DNA from: Rhabdaerophilum sp. SD176
GTDB taxonomy: Bacteria > Pseudomonadota > Alphaproteobacteria > Rhizobiales > Beijerinckiaceae
Assembly (NCBI RefSeq): GCF_030143245.1
Contig: NZ_JARJNS010000003.1
Location: 434,001-498,000, forward strand
Direction of reading: 5' to 3'
Length of the DNA stretch: 64,000 bases
Positions 18,282 through 26,837 of this stretch are shown here, in pieces. Under the pieces are notes generated by a model. It worked only from the letters and a program-made list of their open reading frames with translations, was not told the origin of the DNA and made no database searches. Position 1 is the stretch's first letter; each line of letters starts with the position of its first letter. The translations under genes and the position numbers were made by a program.

Positions 18282-19505
18282 ATGCATGTTCCCACGATCC
18301 AGCGGACCGCCGAGCCGTCTCCCTGGGGGCCGGCACAATCTTCTCCGGGGGAACAGTCTGATTCGCTCGACGCTGTCACCGCGCCGCTCGCCGGGCAGGT
18401 CGTCGCAGGAACGCTGCTGACCGTCATCACGCTCGGCATCTACCGTTTCTGGTACAAGACCGCCCTGCGCCGCTACTACTGGCGCAACACACGGCTGGCC
18501 GGCGACGGTTTTGAATATACCGGCACCGGGCGCGAGCTGTTCGTCGGCTTCCTGATCGCGCTGGCCATTGTCGTCCCGATCTATCTCGCCGGTACATTGG
18601 TCAGCCTATTCGGCGGGCAGGTTCTCGGGCCGACGCTCGCCGGCATCCTCGGCGTGCTGATCATGCCGGCTGTTGTCCAGATCCTGAGCTATCGCGCCCG
18701 CCGCTATCGGCTCACGCGCACGCGCTATCGCGGCGTCCAGTTCCACCAGTCCGGCAGCGGAACGGCCTATCTGCTCCGCACGATCGGGTGGCTGGTGCTG
18801 ACCATGGTCACGCTTGGCATCGCCTTCCCGTTCTTTCGCAGGGCGCTGGAGCGCTACAAGATCGAGAATACCTGGTTCGGCTCGGCACAGGGCAGCTTCG
18901 AATCGGAAGCACGCCCGTTGCTGGGGGCCTGGATGGCGCTCTGGGTGATGGCGCTCGTTGTCATCGTTTTGTTCGGCGGGTTGGCGAGAACAGCCGATGA
19001 GGGCGACATCGGTGCCATTTTCGGTGTGTTGCTTGCCCTGATTCTGGCCTTCACCGTGCTGCCCTTCCTCTGGATCCGGTATCGCGTGCATGAATTCCGC
19101 ACTTTCACCGCCGGAACACGCTTCGGCGTGATCACCTTCGCCTCGACCCTCACGACCGGCGCCGTCACCTGGATCTGGATCCGCTACTACCTCGCCCTGT
19201 TCGGGCTGATGCTGGCCTTCGGCGGGCTTATGGCCGTCACCGGCGGCCTGCCCGTCCTTGCCGCTGTGGCCAACCCGCTGGTGCTGCTCGGGCTCGCGCC
19301 TGTCCTTCTCATCGCTGCGGCGGGGTTCCTCGTCGCGCTCGCCCTCGTGACCGAGCTGGTCTTCCGCCGGCCGCTCTGGGCCCTGCGCGTCCGCTCGGTC
19401 ACCGTCAACCGCCTCGATGCGCTGGACGCGGTGGTACAGCAGGCCGGCCTCAACGCCACCGGCATCGGCGAGGCGTTCGATACCGGCTTCGACGTGGCGG
19501 GCTGA
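18282..19505 (+). CDS. YjgN-family (DUF898) multi-spanning membrane protein
   Basis: A 407-residue inner-membrane protein with about eight hydrophobic segments, in two similar halves (each starts with a Leu/Val-rich helix followed by FWYKTALRRYYWRNT- or IRYRVHEFRTFTAGT-like cytosolic stretches), as in DUF898/YjgN proteins. The function of the family is not established. Two genes follow at 3 and 9 bases (M48 peptidase and DUF1499 protein), so the three are almost surely one transcript. This repeated linkage suggests a shared envelope role, which is inference. Confidence 0.9.
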   Translation: MHVPTIQRTAEPSPWGPAQSSPGEQSDSLDAVTAPLAGQVVAGTLLTVITLGIYRFWYKTALRRYYWRNTRLAGDGFEYTGTGRELFVGFLIALAIVVPIYLAGTLVSLFGGQVLGPTLAGILGVLIMPAVVQILSYRARRYRLTRTRYRGVQFHQSGSGTAYLLRTIGWLVLTMVTLGIAFPFFRRALERYKIENTWFGSAQGSFESEARPLLGAWMALWVMALVVIVLFGGLARTADEGDIGAIFGVLLALILAFTVLPFLWIRYRVHEFRTFTAGTRFGVITFASTLTTGAVTWIWIRYYLALFGLMLAFGGLMAVTGGLPVLAAVANPLVLLGLAPVLLIAAAGFLVALALVTELVFRRPLWALRVRSVTVNRLDALDAVVQQAGLNATGIGEAFDTGFDVAG

Positions 19506-19508
19506 GCC

Positions 19509-20633
19509 ATGGACAGCCCCGGTCGCTATTTCGACGGCCAGCGCCCGGTTCCCCGATCGGTCACCGTCCGGCGGCTGGCTGCCGGCCTTGATATCCGGCC
19601 CGAGGATGACGGTCCGGCCATCATCTGGCCGCTCGGCGAGATCCGCCTCGAGCGTCACGGCGCGGAGGCGCATCTCCACCGCGTCACGGCCGATCGCGAT
19701 ACGGGCGAGCGGCTCACCCTGCCGCTGGCGGCTTTCGAGCTCATGATGGGTTCCGCCCTCGCTGCCCTGCCCAGCGGCCGGGCCGGTGAGGCCAGCAACC
19801 GCCGCATCCTTGTCTGGAGCGTGGCCGCCATTGCTTCGGTGGTCTTCCTCCTGCTGGTCGGTTTGCCGCTCTTCGCGCGGCTGGCCGTGCCGCTCGTGCC
19901 CTGGCGCTGGGAGGAGGCGATCGGCCGCAGCGTCGAGCCGCAGGTGGTGGAATTCCTCGCCGAGCGCTCGGGGCGGAGCATCCGCTTTTGCGGCCGCGAC
20001 AATCCGGCCGGCCGCGCGGCTCTGGATGCCATGGTCTCCCGGCTGACTGCCGGAACAACCTTGCGCGGGCCACTTGTCGTGGATGTGGTCGATATCCCGC
20101 TCGTCAATGCCTTCGCCATGCCCGGCGGGCGGATCTACCTGTTCCGCCCCATTCTCGACATGGCCGAAGGGCCGGACGAGGTGGCCGGCGTTCTTGCCCA
20201 TGAGATCGGCCATGTCCGCAACCGTGATTCGCTCCGCGCGATCATCCATGGCGGCGCGCTCTCGCTGGTCATCGGCCTCGTCATCGGCGATGTGACCGGC
20301 GGCTCGACCCTTGCCATCATGGGCAAGGTGCTCGCCGGGCAGGCCTATTCCCGCGAGAATGAATCCGAGGCCGACCGCGTCAGCGTCGAGCTGATGCGAA
20401 AGGCCGGCGCGGATCCGCGCGCGATCAACCTGTTCTTCCGCCGGATCAGCCCGTTCGGGCAGGCCAGCCGCTCGGTTACCGATCTGCTGGCGGCCCACCC
20501 GGTCACCGAGGACCGGATCGCCGAAGTGGAGCGGCTTGCAGCCGGAAGTGCCGGCCAGCCGCGCGGCCCCATTCTCGACACGGGCGAATGGCAGGCCCTG
20601 AAGTCGATCTGCGGCGCCGCCCGCAAACCGTGA
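19509..20633 (+). CDS. Membrane-anchored M48-family metallopeptidase
   Basis: A 374-residue zinc peptidase. An N-terminal cytosolic part of about 90 residues is followed by a transmembrane helix (near 98-120, SVAAIASVVFLLLVGLPLF), then the peptidase domain with the zinc motif AHEIGH near residues 228-233 and the third ligand Glu in ENESEADRVS near 283. The active site looks intact. M48 relatives such as BepA and HtpX handle misfolded envelope proteins; the exact substrate here is unknown. It sits between the DUF898 and DUF1499 genes with 3- and 9-base gaps. Confidence 0.92.
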   Translation: MDSPGRYFDGQRPVPRSVTVRRLAAGLDIRPEDDGPAIIWPLGEIRLERHGAEAHLHRVTADRDTGERLTLPLAAFELMMGSALAALPSGRAGEASNRRILVWSVAAIASVVFLLLVGLPLFARLAVPLVPWRWEEAIGRSVEPQVVEFLAERSGRSIRFCGRDNPAGRAALDAMVSRLTAGTTLRGPLVVDVVDIPLVNAFAMPGGRIYLFRPILDMAEGPDEVAGVLAHEIGHVRNRDSLRAIIHGGALSLVIGLVIGDVTGGSTLAIMGKVLAGQAYSRENESEADRVSVELMRKAGADPRAINLFFRRISPFGQASRSVTDLLAAHPVTEDRIAEVERLAAGSAGQPRGPILDTGEWQALKSICGAARKP

Positions 20634-20642
20634 GAACAGGCG

Positions 20643-21413
20643 ATGCTCTTTGCGCTTCCGCCCCGGCCTGAATCGCGCCTCGCCCGCTGGGCCGAGCGCC
20701 TCGCTTGGGCGTCTGTGCCGGTCATCCTCGGCGCGATCCTGATTCTCCGCGCCCGGGCCCTGCCGGTCGAGATCGGCATGCTGGTTTTCCTCGGATCGGC
20801 AATTCTCGCGGCCGCGGCGCTGGCAGTCGCCATGGTGGCGGCCCTCGAGATCTGGCAGAAGGGGCGCGTGGGGCTTGCTCCCTTGGCCCGCGCCCTGCTG
20901 GTGGCCATGCTGGTTCTCGCCTGGCCGGGCTATCTCGCCTTTCAGGCTGTTCGCCTGCCCGTGCTGAACGACATCAGCACGAATATCGAGGACCCGCCGC
21001 TCTTCTCGCGCTCGCAGGCGGCTTTCACCGCCCGCGAGGGTCATATCCCGCCGTCGGTCGACCGCGCCCTGCGCGAACGCCAGCGTCGGGCCTATCCGCA
21101 GGTCCGCACACTGGTGCTGGACAACGAGCCAGCCGAGGCCTTCCAGCTCGTCCAGCGGGCGGTGAAGACGCTGAAATGGCGCGTCATCGAGGAGACACCG
21201 CCGGATGAGCGCCGGGGCATCGGCCGGCTCGATGCCGTGGCGGAAACTTTCCTGATGCGCTTCCGGGATGACATCACCATCCGCCTGCGCTGGACCGGCA
21301 GCCAGACGCGGATCGACATCCGTTCGGCTTCGCGCGTCGGCCGGCACGATTTCGGCGCCAATGCCAAGCGCATTCTCCGCCTCGTCGAGGAGATCAACAA
21401 TCCCGAGGGGTGA
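20643..21413 (+). CDS. DUF1499 membrane protein
   Basis: A 256-residue protein with three hydrophobic helices in the first 110 residues, then a soluble DUF1499 domain (about 110-256) containing the family-type NDISTNIEDPPLF and the C-terminal RIDIRSASRVGRHDFGANA block. DUF1499 proteins are common in alphaproteobacteria, usually secreted or membrane-bound, and have no assigned activity. It is the last gene of the DUF898-M48 operon and converges on the MBL-fold hydrolase gene with 21 bases between the stops. Confidence 0.88.
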   Translation: MLFALPPRPESRLARWAERLAWASVPVILGAILILRARALPVEIGMLVFLGSAILAAAALAVAMVAALEIWQKGRVGLAPLARALLVAMLVLAWPGYLAFQAVRLPVLNDISTNIEDPPLFSRSQAAFTAREGHIPPSVDRALRERQRRAYPQVRTLVLDNEPAEAFQLVQRAVKTLKWRVIEETPPDERRGIGRLDAVAETFLMRFRDDITIRLRWTGSQTRIDIRSASRVGRHDFGANAKRILRLVEEINNPEG

Positions 21414-21434
21414 GAACGCCCCGTGCCTTCCCGC

Positions 21435-22370
21435 CTAGGTCCGGCTGTAGAGCGCGTCCAGCGTCACCGGCCCATCCGCCATCACCAGCCCACGGACCGC
21501 GAGATCCTCGAGATGCGCGAAGGTGGAAAGCCCGGCTGCCCCGACAAGGCGCGGATCGAGGCCCTGGTAATTTGCGGCGACAAGCTGCGGTATCCGCGCG
21601 GGCCCGCGGCCCAGCACATCGAGAATCTGCATTTCCCGCTGCCGCCGATGGCTGAGCAACGCCCGCGTGAACCGCCGCGGATCCGCCACCGGGCCACCAT
21701 GGCCGGGCCAGTAGGCGCGGTCATCCTCGCGGGCGAGCAGCTTGTCGAGGCTGGCGAGATAGGCCGACATGGCCCCGTCCGGCGGGGCGACAATCGAGGT
21801 TGACCACCCCATCACATGGTCGCCGGAAAACATCATGCCGGTGCCTTCCAGCGCGAAGGCGAGATGGTTGGCGGTGTGCCCCGGCGTCTCGATGACGGTG
21901 AAGGCATGGTCATCGCCTTCAACGCGATCGCCCTCGGCCAGCACCCGGTCAGGGGCATGGTCGAGATCGGCGCTGGCATCGAGCCGCGGCGCCTCGCTGT
22001 CGAGCGCCGTGCGGGAGGCCCTGTGCGGCGCACAGCCGAGGATGGCGGCGCCCGTCCGCTCTGCCAGCAGCCGCGCGCCCGGGGAATGGTCGCGATGGGT
22101 ATGCGTGACGAGAATGCGGGCAATGCGTTCATTGCGGAGCGCGAGCAGCAGCGCCTCGATATGCGCGCCATCCTCCGGGCCAGGATCGATGACGCTGACC
22201 TCGCCAGTCCCCACCACATAGGTGCAGGTGCCCGTGAAGGTGAAAGGCCCGGGATTATTGGCGATGATCCGGCGGATGCCTTCGGCGACGGGCAGCAGGA
22301 TGCCCGATTGGGCAGGGGGGGATCGATCGAAAGCGGGGTCCAAAGCCACGACTCCTTGGCAGGAAAACAT
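21435..22370 (-). CDS. MBL-fold metallo-hydrolase (LACTB2-like)
   Basis: A 311-residue metallo-beta-lactamase-fold hydrolase. The HxHxDH motif is clear as THTHRDHSPG near residues 88-97, with further ligands in TPGHTANH and GDHVMGW, then a C-terminal winged helix (about 225-305) as in the LACTB2/BLACT_WH group, whose members act on RNA or thioesters. The start is uncertain: ATG at 22370 is listed, but a TTG at 22343 preceded by AAGGAG would remove nine residues of weakly family-like sequence. It is divergent from bioY. Confidence 0.9.
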   Translation of the reverse strand: MFSCQGVVALDPAFDRSPPAQSGILLPVAEGIRRIIANNPGPFTFTGTCTYVVGTGEVSVIDPGPEDGAHIEALLLALRNERIARILVTHTHRDHSPGARLLAERTGAAILGCAPHRASRTALDSEAPRLDASADLDHAPDRVLAEGDRVEGDDHAFTVIETPGHTANHLAFALEGTGMMFSGDHVMGWSTSIVAPPDGAMSAYLASLDKLLAREDDRAYWPGHGGPVADPRRFTRALLSHRRQREMQILDVLGRGPARIPQLVAANYQGLDPRLVGAAGLSTFAHLEDLAVRGLVMADGPVTLDALYSRT

Positions 22371-22550
22371 GCGCCTCGGTGCATTTTACCTTTGGCTCGG
22401 AGTTGCTTATACGAGGGAAGCCGCGTTGGGAATCGTGAAGCCGACGGCAGCCTGTTCCGCCCGGAAGCCTGTTTCCGTTGCGGGCAGGGTGGCCACCAGC
22501 TTCGCCGCCCCGGAGCGGCGGCGTCATTCAGGTTGATAAGGAGATGCTTT

Positions 22551-23129
22551 ATGCGTGTTGCTACCGCAACCCTGATCCAGCAGGCCCTCGGTTCCCGCGA
22601 GCGCAATATTCTGCGCGATGGCATGCTCGTGCTGGTCGGCACGATGCTGCTCGCCCTTTCGGCGAAAATCCAGATCCCGTTCCATCCGGTGCCGATGACC
22701 ATGCAATCGCTGGTCGTGATGATGATCGGCGCGGCCTATGGCTGGAAGTTGGGCGGCCTCACCATCCTCGCCTATCTCGCGGAAGGTGCGCTCGGCCTGC
22801 CGGTCTTCGCCTCGGGCGCCGGTCTCGCCTACATGATGGGTCCGACCGGCGGCTATCTCGTCGGCTTCCTGCTCGCTGCCATGGCCACCGGCTATCTTGC
22901 CGAGCGGGGCTACACGCATTCGGTGGTCGGCGCGCTGGCGGTGCTCTCGCTGGGCCATGTGATCAACTTCGCGCCTGGTTACGCCTGGCTCGCCACGCTG
23001 ATCGGCCCGGAACTCGCCTTCGCCAAGGGCGTCGCGCCCTTCGGCTATGCCACGCTGCTGAAGGTCGGCCTCGGGGCTGCCCTGCTGCCGGCGAGCTGGT
23101 GGGCCGTCCGCAGCTGGCGCAAGGGCTGA
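22551..23129 (+). CDS. bioY: Biotin transporter S component BioY
   Basis: A 192-residue integral membrane protein with six predicted helices. It shows the BioY features FHPVPMTMQSLVVMM and GPTGGYLVGFLLAA. It captures biotin, alone or with shared ECF ATPase and T subunits, which are not in this window. TAAGGAG precedes the ATG at 22551. A longer in-frame ORF from 21816 runs antisense through the hydrolase gene and was rejected. A possible promoter (TTTACC, 17 bases, TATACG near 22385-22413) lies upstream, but no clear BioR-type palindrome was seen. Confidence 0.95.
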   Translation: MRVATATLIQQALGSRERNILRDGMLVLVGTMLLALSAKIQIPFHPVPMTMQSLVVMMIGAAYGWKLGGLTILAYLAEGALGLPVFASGAGLAYMMGPTGGYLVGFLLAAMATGYLAERGYTHSVVGALAVLSLGHVINFAPGYAWLATLIGPELAFAKGVAPFGYATLLKVGLGAALLPASWWAVRSWRKG

Positions 23130-23136
23130 GGTCCTC

Positions 23137-23658
23137 TCAGGCTGCGAGGGGCACCATCGGCGTGATGCTGGCGGCATCCAGACCTGCCAGCCATTGATTG
23201 ACAGGCTTGCCCCGGATCACCAGGTCCGGGGCTATTTCGTTCAGCGGCACCAGCACAAACGCCCGCTCGGTCATCGCCGGATGGGGGAGCGTCAGGGTGT
23301 CGGTGGCCAGCACGGCATCGCCATGCGCCAGCACGTCGATATCGATGATCCGCGGGCCCCAGCGTTCACGGCGGACGCGCCCGAGCTGGCGCTCGATTTC
23401 AAGTACCGCCGCCAGCAGCGCCGCTGGTGACAGGTTCGTTTCCACGCTCAGGGCTGCATTGGCAAACCAGTCCTGATCGGTCTTGCCCCAGGGCGGTGTG
23501 CGGTAGATCGAGGACTGCGCGAGGATCCGCGTCTGTGGAAGCTGCGCGATCGCTGTTGCAGCCTGGCGCAGATGCCCGACCTTGTCGCCGAGATTGCTGC
23601 CCAGCGCGAGATAGGCCATCACGCGGGACGCGTCCTCCGCCAGTTCAGTCACCACCAT
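23137..23658 (-). CDS. folK: 2-amino-4-hydroxy-6-hydroxymethyldihydropteridine diphosphokinase
   Basis: This enzyme transfers pyrophosphate from ATP to the pterin alcohol before FolP acts in folate synthesis. The 173-residue product has LALGSNLGDK near the N terminus, FANAALSVET, and the signature GPRIIDIDVLAHGD, followed by LPHPAMTERAFVLVPL. The ATG at 23658 is listed; a GTG three codons upstream would overlap folB by 8 bases. It is the last gene of the folP-folB-folK operon and converges on bioY with a 7-base gap. Confidence 0.95.
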   Translation of the reverse strand: MVVTELAEDASRVMAYLALGSNLGDKVGHLRQAATAIAQLPQTRILAQSSIYRTPPWGKTDQDWFANAALSVETNLSPAALLAAVLEIERQLGRVRRERWGPRIIDIDVLAHGDAVLATDTLTLPHPAMTERAFVLVPLNEIAPDLVIRGKPVNQWLAGLDAASITPMVPLAA

Positions 23659-23659
23659 G

Positions 23660-24046
23660 TCAGGCACCCCGGACGCGGTGGATCGTCACCGAAAGCGTCT
23701 CGAGGATCGCCATGACCGCAGCATGCGGTTTCTCGACCGTCACCGCCACTTCGCGCAGCCGCGGAAAATTCGCCAGCAGGTCGCCGGCAATCGCCTCGGC
23801 CAGCGCCTCGATGATCTGGAAGCGCTGGCTGACGGCGATTTCCTGAACACGCGTTGCGATATCAGCATAGGAGACGGTCTGGTTGAGGTCGTCGCTGCGC
23901 CCGGCCGGGCCAAGATCAAGCCCGAGTTCGAGCGTCAGGTAGAAGCGCTGGCCGAGTCGCCCCTCTTCCTCGTACACGCCGTGATAGGCGAAAATGCCGA
24001 TGCGGCTGAGGCGGATGACGTCGCCCCTGATGAGACCTGTGGTCAT
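23660..24046 (-). CDS. folB: Dihydroneopterin aldolase
   Basis: A 128-residue enzyme converting 7,8-dihydroneopterin to the hydroxymethyl pterin used by FolK. The N-terminal block IFAYHGVYEEEGRLGQRFYL is the FolB signature with the pterin-binding Glu, and a second conserved stretch reads IIEALAEAIAGDLL. The length is normal. Its ATG overlaps the folP stop by 4 bases, and its stop adjoins folK, so the three folate genes are tightly coupled. Confidence 0.95.
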   Translation of the reverse strand: MTTGLIRGDVIRLSRIGIFAYHGVYEEEGRLGQRFYLTLELGLDLGPAGRSDDLNQTVSYADIATRVQEIAVSQRFQIIEALAEAIAGDLLANFPRLREVAVTVEKPHAAVMAILETLSVTIHRVRGA

Positions 24047-24939
24047 GCCCGGCTCCTTGGCGTGGCGGAAAGAGGGAAGGGCGGCCGGCTGTCCTGCGCG
24101 AGGGCCGCGAGAACGCGCAAGGCATCCCGGTGTGGCGCCACGTCATGGACGCGGAGAATATCGGCGCCGGCCAGCAGGCCATAGAAGCCTGCCGCCAGCG
24201 TGCCCGGCAGGCGTTCCGTCACCGGGCGGTCGGTCAGCAGGCCGAGGAAGGATTTCCGCGAGACGCCGAGCAGGACGGCATGACCGAATTCCGCCTTGAT
24301 CGCGGGGATGCCCCGGATGGCCGCAAGATTTTGCTCGAGAGTCTTGCCGAAGCCGATGCCGGGATCGAGCACGATCCTTTCTCCCGGAATGCCCGCGCGG
24401 GAAGCAATGGCCAGCGACCGCGCGAAGAACGTCTTCATGTCCTCGACAATGTCGATGGCCGGGTCCTTCATGTCGCGGTTATGCATCAGGCAGAGCCCGG
24501 CGCCGGCTGCCTGCGCCACATCCGCCAGTGCCGGCTCCCGCTGCAGGCCCCAGACATCATTGGCGATGCGTGCGCCGGCCGCCAGCGCCTCCCGCGTTGT
24601 CCCGGCCTTGTAGCTGTCGATCGAGATGACCGGCAGGCCCGTATCGGCTGCCAAGGCGCGGATCACCGGCACGACACGGGAAATCTCTTCCTCCAGCCCG
24701 ACGCCCGCCGCGCCAGGGCGGGTTGATTCGCCGCCGATATCGAGAATGTCGGCCCCCTCGGCCGCCAGCCGGCGTGCCTGCGCAATCGCCGCGGCATGCG
24801 TTTCGAACTGCCCGCCATCCGAGAAGGAATCCGGCGTCACATTGACAATGCCCATGAGCAGCGGGCCCGTTTCCGGCAAAGCCGGCCAGGGCGCCGCGAG
24901 CCGGACCGGAGCGGCGGTGGTCAGGGGCGGATCGATCAT
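24043..24939 (-). CDS. folP: Dihydropteroate synthase
   Basis: A 298-residue TIM-barrel enzyme joining p-aminobenzoate to the pterin pyrophosphate; it is the sulfonamide target. The two signatures are intact: GIVNVTPDSFSDGG near residues 31-44 and DILDIGGESTRPGA near 65-78. The late motifs LLGVSRKSFLG and RVHDV are also present. The start at 24939 was chosen because a 39-residue upstream extension from 25056 has no family features and would reach into the promoter region opposite the epimerase gene. It heads the folP-folB-folK operon. Confidence 0.95.
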   Translation of the reverse strand: MIDPPLTTAAPVRLAAPWPALPETGPLLMGIVNVTPDSFSDGGQFETHAAAIAQARRLAAEGADILDIGGESTRPGAAGVGLEEEISRVVPVIRALAADTGLPVISIDSYKAGTTREALAAGARIANDVWGLQREPALADVAQAAGAGLCLMHNRDMKDPAIDIVEDMKTFFARSLAIASRAGIPGERIVLDPGIGFGKTLEQNLAAIRGIPAIKAEFGHAVLLGVSRKSFLGLLTDRPVTERLPGTLAAGFYGLLAGADILRVHDVAPHRDALRVLAALAQDSRPPFPLSATPRSRA

Positions 24940-25112
24940 GGTGCTGGCCGGGGCCCTTGTCTCGCGGAACGGAATGCCGTGGCTCTTAGCGCTTCGCTCG
25001 AATCGTGACAACGGACCCGGGCACGATCCTGCCGAAAAGGGATGGATCGTAACCAAAAATGGACGAACGGCATGGTAAACGATTCGCCTCTGGATGAAAC
25101 AAGGGGTGCTCC

Positions 25113-26294
25113 ATGACCGCAGCGACGGGCATGGCTCAACGCAAGGCAGGGCCGGGACGCCTGCCTTCGGCCGCGAGCGAGCAACTGGTGACCTGGCTGA
25201 AGCGCGATGCGCTGCCCTTCTGGTTCGAGAAGGGCTGGGACGCGAAACGCGGCGGCTTTCACGAAACCTTCTTTTTTGACGGCACGCCGGACACGCTGGT
25301 CCTGCGCAGCACGGCCGTGCAATGGCAGCAGATCTATGTCTGCACCCAGGCCTGGCAACTCGGCTGGGGTGATGGCATCCGGCTCGCCTGCCGCGGCCTC
25401 GAACGGATGATCGAGAAAGCCTGGGCGCCGGATGGCCAGCCCGGCTTCGTACACATGCTCGCGCCGAACGGGTCGGTGGCCGATCCGCAGCGCGATACGA
25501 TCGATCACGCCTATGCCATCATGGCGCTCACAGCCCTGGCCCGAGCGACCGGCGATCCGAAGCTTCGCGCGTTGCTCGACATGGTGATGACCTTCGTGGA
25601 GACCGCGCTGACCGATGCCGCCGGCGATCTGCGGGATGGCCTGCCCGATGGTGACCGACGCCACCAGGCGACAACCCTCGCAATCCTCGCGGCCCTTCTG
25701 GGGGCGGTCGAGCATCTCAGCCATCCCGAAGCCGCCCTGCGAGCCACGCGGCATCGCCGTCTCCTCGAACGCGCCCTGCTGGACAAGACGACGGGCCTGC
25801 TGCCGGAAGCCTATGACCATGCCTGGCGGCCGATTCGCGATGAGAACGACGCCTCGGTCGTCGTTCCGGCGCAGATGGCGGAATGGACCGCGATCATCCG
25901 GCGCTACGAGCGCCTGTATGGCCAGCCCGCCTCGCCACTGGCGACACATTTCCTTGGTGCGGCGCTGCGTGCGGCCGAACCGAGACATGGCTTCCTGATC
26001 GATGCAATCAATACCCATCAGGAAGTCGTCTCCGGCACCCGAAGCCTTGCCTCGCAATCGGCCTTGATCCGCGCATGGCTGGCGCAGGCCGAAGCCGGGA
26101 TTGACCGGGCCGATGAAGCCGCCGATCCGATGATCGAGGCCCTAATCTCGACCTATCTGTCCGGACCGTTCCGGGGCGGCTGGTACGAGAAGTTCAATGC
26201 TTCAGGCGAGGTATCGATCGACACCGTGCCGGCCAGCGGGCTCTTCCAGGTCTTTCTCGTCGCGCAGGACGCCCGGCGCTATTACGGGGCGTGA
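25113..26294 (+). CDS. AGE-family sugar epimerase/isomerase
   Basis: A 393-residue alpha/alpha-barrel protein of the N-acylglucosamine 2-epimerase / mannose isomerase family. Typical features are WFEKGWDAKRGGFHET near residue 35, DHAYAIMAL near 132, the conserved HQEVVSGTRSL region near 305, and GGWYEKF near the end. The specificity (GlcNAc epimerase, mannose or cellobiose type) cannot be read from the sequence. It stands alone between the folate operon, which is divergent, and the tRNA-Pro gene. Confidence 0.9.
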   Translation: MTAATGMAQRKAGPGRLPSAASEQLVTWLKRDALPFWFEKGWDAKRGGFHETFFFDGTPDTLVLRSTAVQWQQIYVCTQAWQLGWGDGIRLACRGLERMIEKAWAPDGQPGFVHMLAPNGSVADPQRDTIDHAYAIMALTALARATGDPKLRALLDMVMTFVETALTDAAGDLRDGLPDGDRRHQATTLAILAALLGAVEHLSHPEAALRATRHRRLLERALLDKTTGLLPEAYDHAWRPIRDENDASVVVPAQMAEWTAIIRRYERLYGQPASPLATHFLGAALRAAEPRHGFLIDAINTHQEVVSGTRSLASQSALIRAWLAQAEAGIDRADEAADPMIEALISTYLSGPFRGGWYEKFNASGEVSIDTVPASGLFQVFLVAQDARRYYGA

Positions 26295-26369
26295 GGACAG
26301 TATCAGGTTCCGGAGGACCGCTTTCGCGGCCGAAACCCTGAAAGATGGTGCGGGAAGCGGGAAACCGGC

Positions 26370-26446
26370 TGGTCGGAGTGGCAGGATTCGAACCTGCGAC
26401 CCCCTCGTCCCGAACGAGGTGCGCTACCAGGCTGCGCTACACTCCG
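26370..26446 (-). tRNA. tRNA-Pro (anticodon CGG), CCA encoded
   Basis: The reverse strand folds as a cloverleaf: acceptor CGGAGTG / CACTCCG, D-arm with AGCCTGGTAGCGC, anticodon stem CCTCG / CGAGG around the loop TTCGGGA (anticodon CGG), T-arm with GGTTCGAATCC, and an encoded ACCA end. Confidence 0.97.
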
Positions 26447-26650
26447 AAGACCAGCGGAGGCGCCCGTATAGAACTCTCTCGTCGGCAGGGCAAGGGTGCA
26501 TGGCGGGAAAAAGGAAGGCACGGCAGGAATTTTTGACCGGCCGTGTTTTTCCCCTCGCCGGCGGCCCATGCGGCAAGAATGGCACCCGGACCCGGAAAAT
26601 CCGCTGTTGCTGACCGGATGCGAAGCGGCTAAACGGATGCCCTCAGGTCT

Positions 26651-26725
26651 TGGGGCGTAGCCAAGCGGTAAGGCAGTGGATTTTGATTCCGCCATGCCCA
26701 GGTTCGAATCCTGGCGCCCCAGCCA
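26651..26725 (+). tRNA. tRNA-Gln (anticodon TTG), CCA encoded
   Basis: The cloverleaf has acceptor TGGGGCG / CGCCCCA, D-arm GCCAAGCGGTAAGGC, an anticodon loop around TTTTGAT (anticodon TTG), T-arm with GGTTCGAATCC, and GCCA at the 3' end. A degraded integrase gene begins about 110 bases downstream, so this tRNA may have served as an integration site. I did not find a second copy of its 3' end in the window. Confidence 0.96.
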
Positions 26726-26837
26726 GATTTTCCCGTCAAGTCACTGATATTGTTGGGAAAATGCTCGAGAATCTTCGTGATTTTCGAGCTCCTGTACACC
26801 CGACTGTACGCGCTCCTGTACACAAGGAGCCATAAAG

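Noticed and set aside
18606-21347. A 913-codon open frame antisense to the DUF898-M48-DUF1499 operon
   Set aside because: It crosses three well-supported genes, and its translation is low-complexity charged sequence typical of an antisense shadow.
21816-22550. N-terminal extension of bioY
   Set aside because: It would run antisense through the MBL hydrolase gene; bioY has a good ribosome binding site at its own ATG.
26651-26725. Complete att pair using tRNA-Gln
   Set aside because: The integrase remnant makes integration plausible, but no direct repeat of the tRNA 3' end was found elsewhere in the window.
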